From Rhabditoides inermis (lineage: Eukaryota > Nematoda > Chromadorea > Rhabditida > Rhabditidae), in contig CAWZYM010000045.1 of the NCBI GenBank assembly GCA_963966185.1, forward strand, positions 60,001 through 124,000: a stretch of 64,000 nt of DNA, given 5' to 3'. Numbering within the stretch: the first letter of the stretch is position 1; each line of letters begins with the position of its first letter. The notes beneath the pieces were generated by a model. That model was not told the DNA's origin. It did not search any database and worked only from the letters and a program-made list of their open reading frames with translations. Made by a program: the position numbers and the translations under genes. Below are positions 1 through 13,443 of this stretch, piece by piece.

Positions 1-1373
1 CCTATCACTCACAGCAAGGTAAGGCAGCATTGCCTTCTCCCTTCACACACGGCTGAGTCACGCTTTTTGCCGTCGAATCTCGCGTTTCGAAGTATTCCAT
101 GTTCCCTTTCCCTCCCCACACTCCCATCCTGTCATCGGAAAGAGAGTGTAATATAATGTTGTCCTCGCTTCCTCGCGGTTAGACTGATGAGATGTGTCAA
201 AAACGAAGAAAAGCGGAACGATCTCCAGAGTTCACGAGGACCATGCAAAAAGGGAGGAACCATTCGCCTGGGGAGCGCACTAATATGTAGTGTTGACACG
301 TAGGATAGAGAAGAACGGTAGTAGGAGAGAGCGAGGGAGAAGAGAGGCGCAGAGAAGAGAGTGATACCCGGAAAACGCGCTAATCACGAATTCAAACATC
401 GAAAGAACTCACGCGACAGTTACGTTGAGCAAACAAATATCAACGACAAGTGAATATGAGTGAAGGTAAAATGAACTGACCTCTTTATCGTAGATGGGCC
501 TGTGTCGAGTGCCTCTTCTTCGTCTTTCAGGAGACATGGGTAGATCGATCATGGTCCCCCGAGAGCCTGCCAGTCGACTCCTTACAGGGAGTCTGAGCAG
601 AGATCCCTCAACAAGCAGCTGTTAACAAAACAACAAACACATAGCATGAAATGAACGATGTAAACACAACAACTCGACAGTGGTCTCTCGACATTTCATT
701 TCTATGGATACTGCGGAACGCGCGATAAATCAAGAAGGAGGGGAAAAAGGAGAGCGGAAACTGATCAGACAGGCGGTCTCTCGACATGAGAGAGAGGGGA
801 GAGAATGAGAGACAGAGGGAGGGAGGGATAAGAGAGGGGAGAGTGAAAAAAAGAGAGGGGAGAGTGAAAGAAAGAAAGAGATGGATGAGGTGTGAATGAG
901 TGTATACGAGATAAGAGTGTTCATAGCGGAATAGCACGGCATTCCCGCATAATTGACACAACTCCGGTCGAACATGTATTGCAGTGAAAGAGTATGCAAA
1001 GTCCCGTCGGACACAGTCATAACAGGCAGGGCAGGGCGTGTGATGGATGGCGGACCCGCACACGGAAGAAGGAAGAAGGGAACATGTGATTAGGAGAGAG
1101 ACGTGTGAACACAAGAGTGCGCAGAGTGACCTTCCGACTGCGCTCATTACGCGGATTTGCGCATAATATGAGTGTCAGTGCGCGAACGGGAATGACGTCA
1201 TCAGGTGACAGACAGACCGTGATGCAAGGTGACAGACAGACAGACAGAGGGGATGAGATGAAAGCAAGAGTACAGTGTGGAAGTAGGAGAGACATGGTGT
1301 TTGTGCGTGAGAGATTGGCATGTGATAAATAGGATAGTAGGAAGAGTACTCGAGTCAGTGGCAGACTAGTTCC

Positions 1374-1419
<46 letters not shown>

Positions 1420-2591
1420 TCTCTCTCTGTTCCTGCCGGCAGCAAAAGTCTGATCGGATGATACGCAATCAGCGAAACTGTACACCAATGATTCGAGAGG
1501 TGAGAAAGGATTGCGATGATGAGAAGTGGAGGAAATCAGACGAATGCTTGGAACGTTCGAACCGTGGAACAGGGAATAGGGGCCGGGATAGGGAGCGCTT
1601 ATTGACAGTAGCTGGGAAAGGGCGAAAAAGTGAGTGGTATGGTCGGGGAGGGGATAGGGAGACTAAATCGACAGGTCGGACCCCCCCCCCCCGGTCTGGT
1701 TCCCAGCCCAGTCAAAGAAACACACGGATCAGTCGACGGAGACCCAACGATACTCGGTGTGGAAGGGAGATACAAGATACAACAGGTGGGCTGCGACCAA
1801 TATGGCGATTGTTCCGGCTGACTGCAGAGGTGGCAATTAGCCACCGGCAAATCGACATCAAAAGAGCGAATACGGAATGCGTGGGCGGGATCGATCAATA
1901 CTATCAATTGATAATGAAACGAGAGAGGATACAAAATGCGTGGGATCGATACAATCAATCAATACTCAGTATGAATGGAATGGATGCGGGAGTGACGTTT
2001 ACGAGGCCCCACATGTGAGTGATTGGACACGATCAGAAGGAATGGAATTCCATTGAGGAAAGAGGGAGAGAGAGAGAGAGAGAGATTGAAATGAGGCACC
2101 GGATGTCTCTCTCCCTCCCTGACTCACACACAACACGCAATCTGTGCACTTGCAAAGAGAGCCGAGATCGGGTTACGTTAGTCAGAGGTGTCGTCTCCCT
2201 TCCCCTCTTTCAATGCCACAATCACAATACCCACAGCGCGTATATGCAAATGTTGACGTCATAGGTGAATGGGGAATCAAGCACAAGGTGATGCGAGTGA
2301 TATGGGAGGCCGATCTCGCGCGAGACTCACAGACAGTGAGAAGGAGAGAGAGAGAGAGAGAGGGAGAGAGGGAGAGAGGGAGAGAGAGGGGGACTGATCA
2401 AATTGATCGCTCCCCATCGGCATTCACACACATTGATCGGGCGGTATGTTTTCCGGGTTTGAAACAGACGGAATGCGCAGCTCTCTGAGAGTGGACAAAC
2501 AATGCAATGCATAGTCAGGATCTCGAGTCTCTTTCCCCCTCTCTCTCCCTCCCTCCCTCTGCCTCCCTCCCTCTCCCCTCCCTCTCTCCTC

Positions 2592-2622
<31 letters not shown>

Positions 2623-2782
2623 TCCTGTCTCGTGCTAATGAGAAGCAGGTTGGGTTCCGGAGCCTCAGGTCTCTGGCCACTCTCTCAAAACACTCAACGC
2701 CCAGGTACGCATCCCACATATCCCCACACCTCATCAAAAACCAAATCATGGTCCAGTAAACCATATTTTATGCGATAAGTAT
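1..2782. other. Mostly non-coding left edge
   Basis: I see no convincing complete gene here. The stretch is rich in GA/CT simple repeats, for example about 1378-1430, 2069-2086, 2341-2391 and 2531-2625. Open frames across it are repeat-driven runs of Ser-Leu or Arg-Glu. The only coding-like hint is a candidate 3' exon at about 494-625, listed separately. The stop codon of the first clear gene, on the minus strand, lies at 2783-2785. Confidence 0.5.
494..625 (+). other. Possible terminal exon of a gene entering from the left
   Basis: An acceptor-like sequence ending TATCGTAG at 493 is followed by 43 open codons to a TAA at 623-625. A second acceptor-like CTTTCAG ends at 530 and opens another short frame to a TGA. 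CACAG at the very start of the window also looks like an acceptor. None of the encoded peptides resembles a family I know, and no upstream exon is visible. It may be chance. Confidence 0.15.
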
Positions 2783-3557
2783 TTACACATTGACGAACAC
2801 TGCTATGAGAACCGTGAGAATAGAAAGACTTGCAGCGAGCTTTCCCGTCACTTGGTAGGATATTCTGAATCTGTTGCCATTCCCGCTTACAGTTGTAGTC
2901 ACACTCTTTCCAACAAGATCCAGTCCCGAAGGTGGGTTTAGTGCGTACCTAAAAATGTAAGTTCGGTGATATGCAAATTACCTATTCTTTAAAAGTTATG
3001 CTCACTCATGAGTGGAATCCTTAATCGAATTGTGTGCGTCAATCGAACGAACTCCAATCATCCTAAATGCCGAATCGAAAACTAATGAATAAATTACATC
3101 TGCCCACCTTCCAGGTTCAGGATTCACGTATTCAAATTGCAGGTAGAATAACATGTTGACTGGAAATTTGAAAAATTGAACCTGACACGAAACACTACAA
3201 CGCACTTGACTGATCCTCGAAGGACACTGTGTTGACGTAGTTGGAAGATTGTTCGTCCTCCCATGGCCAGTTGCTATTCACCATCACTCCTTTTGAGCCA
3301 ACGGACACCCGAGGGACCATGCCTGAATGGAGAGAATAGAGAGAGACGGGGAGAGAGAGAGGGAGAGAGGAAGGGAGGGAGAGAGAGAGGGAGAAAGAGG
3401 GAGAGAGAGCTACTCACTGTTGGGCAGGCTCTTGTACACATTGACGAGGACTGTTCCGACAGTGGACCGCAAAGTGACCGCCTTGCATGTGGCGAGGAAA
3501 ACGCCTTCCGATGTATACTCCGCCAAATTCGCCTTCCTAAAGATTCCATTTTCACTT

Positions 3558-3611
<54 letters not shown>

Positions 3612-3960
3612 CCTCTTCATTCTCAACTCACGTCAGTTCAGCCAGCATAATAGACCCAGCCTTGCTAGCCTTCACCAGACCACCACACCACACTTGCAAT
3701 GTTGCGTCCTGAAAATAACAACAATGCGTACTCTTCTATATAAAGATTTTTCTTTCTTTCTTTCTCTCTTTCTCATTCCCTCTCCCTCTCTCTCTCACAT
3801 CCGTTTTGAAATTGAAATCCTTGAGGAAAATGTACTGAGGCGAGACGATGTAGGATTGAACAAGGAACGTCATCGGCGTCTGCGATGCCTCCACAGCGAT
3901 CACTTCGACGTCGTTCAGAAGGACCGGCTGGTTCGACTTGCCACCGTACAGGTCGAACAC

Positions 3961-4008
<48 letters not shown>

Positions 4009-4672
4009 ACCTGACTTGAGAGTGAACACAGGTGAGCCGACCTCGTATATGATGGAAGGGGCGACGAGAGTGACTGTGTTCTTTGTGAAGTTCACTTTGC
4101 GATCATCCGCGCAGCCAAGAACATCTTCCAGCCTGACAAGAATGAGAATAGTCACATTGAGAGAGAGAGAGAGAGAGAGGGAGAGAGAGGGAGGGAGAGA
4201 GAGAGAGAGAGGGAGAGGGAGAGAGAGAGACTCACGTTCCGAGATACGGCGAGTGAATGGATTCTCCATCATATACGAATATGGGTGAGTATCGCGCGGG
4301 AATGATGTCATTCGATGGCTGAGCGCGCGCATCTTCGGTGGAGGAGGAGACATACTGGGGTGTGGTGATACAGAGGTCGTCCCCGGCCGGAAATCCGACC
4401 ACCAGAGCGCCTGAATCATTTTGATAACGTATCATTATGCTGACAGTTTCAGATTGTGTGCCTTGTGTTTCGGTTGGTTGCCCAGTGGCTCTTGCGAACG
4501 GAATCCAGTTGGGCATTCCAGGAGAGAGAGTGACTGCGTAGGTGTTGACAGGTTGGAGAGAGAACGAGAACCATTGCACCGCTAGAGTGAACGGCACGTC
4601 CGGCTTCCTGCAACCGACCATCTCTCCTCTCTCTCCCTCGCCCCCCCCCCCCTCTCTCTCTCTCCCTCGCCC

Positions 4673-4713
<41 letters not shown>

Positions 4714-5527
4714 CTCACACCGCAGTCCTGTTCATTTGAATCCTGGCAGTAACCAGAGGCGGAGCGAAGAAGTTGAAAATAGTGTAGTTCTGATCCTTAT
4801 ACCTGACAGTATACATTTACATATGTGAATGTGTGAATATAGAAAGAGAGAGAGAGAGAGAGAGAGAGAACCTCACGTCTTGGCATCTCCGACGGGTTGA
4901 TTGAATGTAATGGTGTTGTGTTCACTGTGTACAGCTATTTGCAGATACACGGATAGATTGCTGGGCATCGAGACCTGAATGTGCATGAATGAATTCAACA
5001 GAGTGTTTGGGTAAAATTTGATTACTCTTGAGTTGGGGGGGAGCTATCTTCACCTTTATATTGGAGTAAAAATGTAAATGTACTACTCGCTTATCGTTAC
5101 AAAACTACATACATAGTTTCATAAAGCATAGCTCTCGAAATGATGAGAATGAATTGACAGTGCTGAACACAACTCACGTGGACCACGTATTCGAATGAGA
5201 GATGGGTGTTGTCCGTTGCATTTGTGATGACATAGACAGTGCCCGTCTGGTTGGCAGCCAGATCGATGTTCAGAGGGTTGGGGACAGGCTCCACGGCTGA
5301 ACCAACCAGTCACCAACACTATTATTATGATCATGTTTCATATATTTTATTTCATTTTATTTTCCAAAAACTCATGAAAACATACTCAAGAATTTAATAA
5401 TCGTAGCAACCCTACCATCGACGGCGGCAGTCTTTCAAGATCTTCTACCACGCAACAGGGTTGTGTATGTGTATGACTCACCAAAGCCGCATGCAAAAAT
5501 AAGTGCGAGACAGGCGAGCAGCCTCAT
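2783..5527 (-). CDS. Secreted, probably GPI-anchored protein of unknown family
   Basis: This multi-exon gene starts at the ATG at 5527-5525. The first exon encodes a signal peptide (MRLLACLALIFACGF) and ends at a GTGAGTC donor. Later exons, roughly 5297-5178, 4985-4878, 4797-4709, 4615-4233, 4138-4010, 3958-3810, 3680-3655, 3555-3410, 3325-3000 and 2950-2783, encode beta-rich, Asn-glycosylatable sequence with scattered cysteines. Readable pieces include NIDLAANQTGTVYVITNAT, GDDLCITTPQYVSSS and LFYLQFEYVNPEPGRW. The protein ends with a hydrophobic stretch, LAASLSILTVLIAVFVNV, directly before the stop. That is how GPI-anchor signals or very short-tailed type I proteins look. Two parts have a similar YLQ-type strand pattern, so there may be two repeats of one domain. 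I do not recognise the family; a nematode CUB-like domain is possible but unproven. Most introns carry GA or CT tracts. Exon ends other than the first and last are approximate. Confidence 0.7.
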
Positions 5528-5570
5528 TTCGACCAAGTCGCGATGGAAAACGACTCGGAAAGGAGTGACG

Positions 5571-5580
5571 CCTATTTATG
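5571..5580 (-). promoter_or_regulatory. TATA-like box of the unknown secreted-protein gene
   Basis: On the minus strand the sequence reads CATAAATAGG, about 45 bases upstream of the start codon at 5527. The spacing fits a core promoter with a short leader. It is a motif match only. Confidence 0.4.
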
Positions 5581-5793
5581 GAATCATTATCACTCTACCA
5601 GACAGTTATCGATAAGGAACGTCATTCAATCGATTGTGCGGGGTTGGATGGAAGAATCATCGGCTATCGGCTCAAGGCAAATAGTTGAATCAGTCTTATC
5701 AGTGAAGCAGACATGACGAAACAGAAAGTGCAAAGAACGAGCGGGATCAAATAGAACTCTTTATGGTAGGAAGCAATGTGTGTGTTGGTTTGT

Positions 5794-6464
5794 CTAGTCT
5801 CTGGCGCGAACGCGCTTCTTCTTCTTGCGAGTGCGCCTGGATACTGCGACAGAGACCGTGTCGGCAGCCTCCTCCGAGCGACTAGGACACGGACAGTAGT
5901 CCGCGTCATCCCCCGGCCGACCATCTGGGCCGTCCATGCCTGCCACTCCGTCTTCTCCCGGCACTCCCGCTGCGCCTGGCGGACCGCGCGGTCCCCTCTC
6001 TCCCCGCGGTCCCGGACCAGCAGGTCCTGCGTCCTCTCCAGGAGGTCCGCGCTCACCCGCCGGACCCGGTTCTCCCTCGGGACCATCTACACCCGTAATG
6101 ATGACAGCAGGCGATCCGTCGGCTCCATCGGGGCCAGGATGTCCGGGTGTGCCGTCGGGACCACGTGGACCGGGTGGTCCCTCGGGTCCTGCAGGTCCGT
6201 CGCTGCCGCCCACTCCGTCAGATCCGGGAGCGCCGTCGTTGCCTGCCGGTCCAGGAGGTCCAGTGGGTCCGGCGGGTCCGGGCGGTCCTGCGGGGCATTG
6301 GATGCAGCCAGTGGAGTGGTGGACTGACGCGGGAACAGAGACTGCCGAGTAGCCGGACGGACCATCGTGGCCCTTCACTCCGGGGACTGAATGGAAGGGT
6401 TGAGAGGGGAGAGAGAGGGGGATGAGAGACAGATTATGAATGGGGGACAAAGAGACAGGGAGAT

Positions 6465-6523
<59 letters not shown>

Positions 6524-7019
6524 AGAGCTGCTGACTTCCGTCCTCTCCGGGGTGTCCGGGGGGTCCGGGCGGTCCAGGCTCGCAGGCCGCTGCAGTCGCC
6601 GTGCCACCCGAGTAGTTCTCGAATGTGGCCGACACAGAAGCACTCCCGCCAGTCCTGCAGTCATCCCGTCATTCCTATCCCCCATCCCTCTCTCGTTCCT
6701 CTCACCTGTACACCTGTCTCTTCTGTCTGGTGTTCTCCGTTTCATGCATCATCTTCTGCCACGCTCTGTTGGCGATCTTCTCAAATTCCCGTATGTCTTC
6801 CATCACAGTCGCCTCCATATCCGTGATCTCATCGCATATCGATATGATGAACAGAAAAGCGCCAACAACTATCAGACCTGAAATTGGAAAAATGTAAACT
6901 ACGCTGTATGGAGTATCTGAAATACTTAAACACTTTCTAATAAGTAAGGATTACTATATTCATATGTAGTACTCACCTGTACAGGTAGCTGAAGTGAATA
7001 AGAAGCGGAAGTGTCGCAT
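5794..7019 (-). CDS. Nematode cuticle collagen (first of two)
   Basis: A structural collagen of the external cuticle, secreted by the epidermis as trimers. Exons are 7019-6977, 6877-6706, 6654-6536 and 6386-5794, giving 308 residues with consistent splice phases. The N-terminus is [15 protein letters not shown], followed by a hydrophobic anchor ([14 protein letters not shown]) and an acidic/Trp segment ending [11 protein letters not shown]. This is the pattern of the nematode cuticle collagen N-terminal domain. A basic cleavage site, NTRQKRQ, follows. Gly-X-Y then runs in a short block ([17 protein letters not shown]) and a long one, separated by a non-collagen spacer with the cysteines CIQC. 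The C-terminus has the YCPCP cysteine pair and a strongly basic [11 protein letters not shown] tail. The intron in the short Gly-X-Y block has the same position and phase as in the paralogue at 10258-11393, and the last exon is 593 nt in both genes. The reverse strand is open across the repeat but is an antisense shadow. Confidence 0.95.
6471..6520. repeat. (GA)n microsatellite in collagen intron 3
   Basis: An almost pure GA dinucleotide run. In the collagen's sense direction it reads CT and starts about 15 bases after the 5' splice site. Confidence 0.9.
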
Positions 7020-7072
7020 CTCTCCCCGCTGAGAGCGCATGGCTGCTGGCTGCTCTGCCCTGGGGCCACCGT

Positions 7073-7082
7073 CTCTTATAGG
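7073..7082 (-). promoter_or_regulatory. TATA box of the first collagen
   Basis: The minus strand reads CCTATAAGAG, about 55 bases upstream of the collagen start at 7019. The second collagen has a TATA box at a similar distance, which supports both. Confidence 0.5.
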
Positions 7083-7756
7083 GTGGGTGCAGGCCGGTCA
7101 TCACTCGACTAGTTTCAAGAGTTGCTCGGTGAACACGCGAACAAAGGCTTGTGAGTGATGGGAACTAATGGCTTGTCAGGTTGGCTCGCGAGAGACGGGC
7201 TGCCGAGAACACCACGCCTGCCCCAACCGGTAACGACCACTGCACGCTCATCACAAGTCAAGCTCCAAATGATGTCACTTTCTGTTGCAATCAATAGTTT
7301 ATCATAACGAAGTTTCAAATATGCAATGACAATCAATAAAGATCAGCTGCGGAACCTACAGTAACAAGCCGCCATGACATCATTCATATCCAATTAAAGC
7401 TAAAGTCCTCTCTCTAAAGGCACAAGTTTTGCAAGAACGCGGCGAATTGGTAAAAAATATACATTAAAATGCTGTTTAAGTTTGATTTATCACAAAAATT
7501 TGTGACTGTTGATTTTTTTCATTAGACACTCATCTTTGTCACGAAAAAAGTTGTATGACATCAATCATAGAGCTCGCAACTACTCACCTCGTTTCATTTC
7601 AATTCTGCTTATAATCCCGATTAATAAGTATGTGAAGTTGAAGTGCGCTACGGGAACTGATAAGGAGGACTCGTCATGGTCTCTCTATCAAAAAAAGAGA
7701 ATTGACACGCTTAAAAGTGTGAGGTTTGCTGTGTTGTGTGGTGCGTGTATGATATA
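7083..7756. other. Intergenic, nothing recognised
   Basis: AT-richer sequence between the collagen promoter and the left end of the foldback element. I see no gene, RNA or clear repeat in it. Confidence 0.4.
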
Positions 7757-10010
<2,254 letters not shown>

Positions 10011-10257
10011 TATGTACACTGCAGAAATGCATGCAGACATATCCATTACAGACATGAGCTGCTCTCAACTCAAGTAGAACTTTAACCTGGTTGAATGGGA
10101 AAATGGCTTGATTCGTGAAAGCGTGAACCTATTTATGAATAGCTTTATTTTTGCCACACTTTTCCAGGGAAAGGTATTGTATGCATTGATCACATGGACT
10201 ACAACAATGATAATGCAATGTGTTTATTGTGTTCGAGCAGACAGTTGTTGTTGTTGT

Positions 10258-11393
10258 TTACAGTTTGTTTGCGTGCACCCTGCGCCTGCTTCCGGTACCG
10301 TACCCGCCTCCTCCCCCTCCCATCACAGCTGCGTCCGCTCCTCCCGACCTCCGGGGACAAGGACAGTACTCCGCGTCGCTGCCAGGAGATCCAGACTCTC
10401 CCGGACCACCAGGGGCTCCGTCACTTCCGGGCGATCCGGGGTGTCCAGGGGGTCCCATCGGTCCGGCCGGTCCGGGAGCTCCGGGTCCAGCAGGTCCGCC
10501 GTCGTTTCCAGCAGGTCCCATGGGTCCAGCGGGTCCGGGCGCTCCAGAGGGTCCAGGCATGTTCGAGATGCGGACTCCAGGGGCTCCGTCGGGTCCGGGG
10601 GCTCCGGGGGCTCCGGGGTTTCCGTTGGGTCCAGCGGGTCCGGCGGGTCCGGCGGGTCCCGGAGCACCGGCGCCTCCTCCCTGTCCGTCGGATCCGGGAG
10701 CTCCGGGGTTTCCAGCGGGTCCAGCGGGTCCGTCGGGTCCGGGAGATCCGGCGGGTCCAGCAGGGCAACTGATGCATCCAGAGTGGTTCTCCTCGTGGTG
10801 AGATCTTCCTGCGCTTCCGGAGCCACCGGGTGCTCCGGGCTCTCCGGGCACTGAACAAAACGATCACCCTCCCTTCCCTCTCTCTCTCTCTCTCTCTCTC
10901 TCTCGATCGACTCACTTCCGTCGTCTCCGGGGGCTCCGGGAGGTCCGGGAGGTCCAGAGGGACAGGCTCCGCCCCCTCCGCCCCCGCCCCCTCCGCTGAC
11001 GTGAGCCGAGGCTGCTCCCTGGTTGTACTGTCTCTTGCCACGCAACACCTCGTCCATTCCTCTTCCTTCCGAAATCATCTTCGACCAAGCTCCATTGGCT
11101 GTTTCCTTGAACTCGAGCATATCAGCGAGTACGGACTCCTCCAGAGAACCAATCTCATTGTAGAGACGAGCCACCGACACCAGAGTGCCGAACACAATGA
11201 AACCTGCAAAGAGAGGGGTAGAGAGAGAGAGGGGGAGGGGGAGGGGCGAGTAAGAGAGAGGGAGAGAGGAGGAGAGAGAGAGAGGGAGAGAGGAGGAGAG
11301 AGAGAGAGGGAGAGAGGAGGAGAGAGGGATTGATAGCTAACCGGTCATGATGGAGCTTGCCAGAAGGAAGTAGTAGTGTTGTTGGTGTCCCAT
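10258..11393 (-). CDS. Nematode cuticle collagen (second of two)
   Basis: A cuticle structural protein and paralogue of the gene at 5794-7019. Exons are 11393-11342, 11203-10916 and 10850-10258, giving 310 residues. The N-terminus [18 protein letters not shown] leads into a hydrophobic segment ([11 protein letters not shown]) and the conserved [14 protein letters not shown] region. A basic cleavage site, RGKRQ, follows. A run of nine glycines precedes the first Gly-X-Y block ([16 protein letters not shown]). After a spacer with CISC comes a long block that is almost all Gly-Pro/Ala/Asn-rich triplets. The end has YCPCP and a Gly-rich tail ending RRRVHANKL. It lacks the intron that the first gene has just after the basic site, but shares the phase-1 intron after DDG. 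GC content is high across the triplet region. Confidence 0.95.
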
Positions 11394-11434
11394 TCTGAGG
11401 AAAGGAGCCAGGCTGTCTATGCTCTTTCCAGATT

Positions 11435-11444
11435 CCCTTTTATA
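11435..11444 (-). promoter_or_regulatory. TATA box of the second collagen
   Basis: The minus strand reads TATAAAAGGG, about 42-50 bases upstream of the start at 11393. It is a good core-promoter match, placed as in the first collagen. Confidence 0.55.
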
Positions 11445-11507
11445 CTCACTTCCTGCCCCCAGGCAACTCGGTTCCACTCCTCTCACTCTATCCCACTCTC
11501 TCCCACG

Positions 11508-11541
<34 letters not shown>

Positions 11542-11817
11542 TCTTTCTCTCTAACCTATCACAGGTGTGGCTATTTCTTGATTACTCCCGTAGACAGACT
11601 ACGTGTTATGCGCATCAAAACCAGTTCCATGACTGATACCGTAAACTAACTTGCATAGTATAGACGAAACATTTCATCTAGTTCACATCACATCACAAAA
11701 ATCGCGATCGTAAATTAGCGGAATCGGATTCAATTTGGATGCAGTGAATCGGGAATAATGTATGTTTCGTTGATCAGGACACGAAGACACGGAAGAGTGG
11801 ACGGTCGGGTGGTGTTC

Positions 11818-12453
11818 ATGCATCTTCTAACCATCATAACTATACTCATTCCCGCTTGTCTACCTGAGACTAGTGCTACCCAATGCGCAATGGGATGGTC
11901 TCAGCTGGGACAGAGTTGCTTCATGGTAAGAGAGAGAAAGAGAGAGAGGGAGAGAGAGAGGGGGGGAGAGGGAGAGAGAGGGGGGGAGGGAGAAGGAGAG
12001 GGAGAGAGAGAGAAGGATGGAGGGACAGACGCCTTTCAGGCCAAAAAAGTTGCGATGACTTGGAAAGAAGCAGAATTGGCATGTACACAGCTGTATCCGA
12101 ATGCTCATCTGACCTCCATTCATTCACAAAAGGAGAACGAATTTGTTTACAGTGAGTACTGTATTTGGATTTAGTAGTATTGTATTTGTATACAGGAGTA
12201 CTGTATTTGTATACACGTATATTTTAGACCTAGTGAAGTTGCCGACTCCGAATACTGATCGCACATACGATAAGCTCACTTGGATTGGACTGCAAAAAAG
12301 GAACAATCAGTGGACGTATGTTTCTCATATATTTGTTACATAATGCAGAGATTGTTTCAGATGGACGAATGGTCGCGACACTAAATATATCAACTGGGGA
12401 ACAAATGAACCGAATAACGGAAAGGGTAAAAAGGTGAGGGAGAAAGGAAGGGT

Positions 12454-12489
<36 letters not shown>

Positions 12490-12659
12490 GAGGGCGAGAG
12501 AGAGTGACATTTCAGATCGAATCGTGCGGGCAACTGGTAAACTCGCGTGTATTCGCTGATTTCATCAAAATTGGAACATGGAACGATTATTCATGCGTAT
12601 GGAAGTCGGATGCATACGTCTGCAGGTGCGAACCCCCTATCTCCTCTCTCTCTCTCCTT

Positions 12660-12712
<53 letters not shown>

Positions 12713-12842
12713 TTCTCCATGTTTCTTTCTCTCTCCCATCTCTCTCACTCTCTTCTTCAGGTATGATCTCGACGACGTCCAACCTTCTCCCACGTCGCCT
12801 GCCGCTGCAGTGAAGGACTGTGGATGTGATAGCTTCAACTGA
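11818..12842 (+). CDS. Secreted C-type lectin domain protein
   Basis: A carbohydrate-recognition protein, probably secreted. The exons 11818-11925, 12040-12151, 12228-12315, 12361-12433, 12516-12625 and 12761-12842 join in phase to give 190 residues. I chose the ATG at 11818 because it gives a clean signal peptide (MHLLTIITILIPACL); an upstream in-frame ATG at 11758 would put charged residues before it. The lectin fold is covered in order: C.MGWSQLGQSCFM, the alpha-1 helix MTWKEAELACTQLYPNAHL, WIGL, the EPNNGK calcium-site motif, the WND motif in TWNDYSC, and the closing cysteine in AYVC. In this family EPN plus WND usually indicates calcium-dependent mannose-type binding. A short tail with CGC follows. 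The gene is divergent from the collagen at 10258-11393 and convergent with the EVA-1-like gene. Confidence 0.92.
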
Positions 12843-12862
12843 TGTTATCAATACTTTATCAT

Positions 12863-12868
12863 AATAAA
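12863..12868 (+). terminator. Polyadenylation signal of the lectin gene
   Basis: AATAAA lies about 20 bases after the lectin stop codon, a plausible cleavage/polyadenylation signal. Confidence 0.5.
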
Positions 12869-13443
12869 CATACGAAAACGCAATACAAATCCGGCTTGAG
12901 CAAGTGATGTAGGGTTGTTGAGATTGCCATCTCGCAAAATATAGAATACTGACAGTGGAGAATGAATAGAGTGTCGAATACCCGTGTATTGAAATCAAGG
13001 ATGCTACTGTACAATGTTTCAAAGTGGGATAATGTAGAATGTCTATCTATATCGTAGTGTCTGTTGAGGTTACTGTACAATTGATTACTACTGTGGATTA
13101 CTGTGAGTGCGTTGTCTATATATCGTAGTGGCTGTGTAGGGATCTGGGTGGTGTTGAGATGCTGTATCGGAGGAATGTCTCGCTGCCCATTCGACTCCCC
13201 AGAGGCAGGTCTCCCATATCCATCAGAGATGGAGGACCGTCCATCACTGAAACTGGATACCGTAACCATGACTCTCACTTTCTCCTTCTTCTGTCTGATC
13301 AACACTGCCTTTCTAGTATTTTTCCAACATAGAAAATTATTTTTATTCTAACAGAAAATGATTGATCCCTGTTCACTTCTGTTTATCGTGGTCACCACGT
13401 GAATTGTAAACCTCATTCCCAGTGGTCAGCTCCCTTTTGCAAG
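12869..13443. other. Convergent intergenic region
   Basis: This lies between the 3' ends of the lectin (+) and the EVA-1-like gene (-). It holds two similar stretches near 13045-13062 and 13112-13130 that share TCTATATATCGTAGTG-like sequence, and a short open frame at 13103-13351. No family is recognised and I would not call a gene. Confidence 0.35.

Noticed and set aside
5936..6352. Plus-strand open frame rich in Gly-Pro opposite the first collagen
   Set aside because: Gly-X-Y codons (GGN CCN) read as Gly/Pro on both strands. The minus strand has the N-terminal domain, cleavage site and splice phases, while the plus frame has none. The same applies to 10220-10801.
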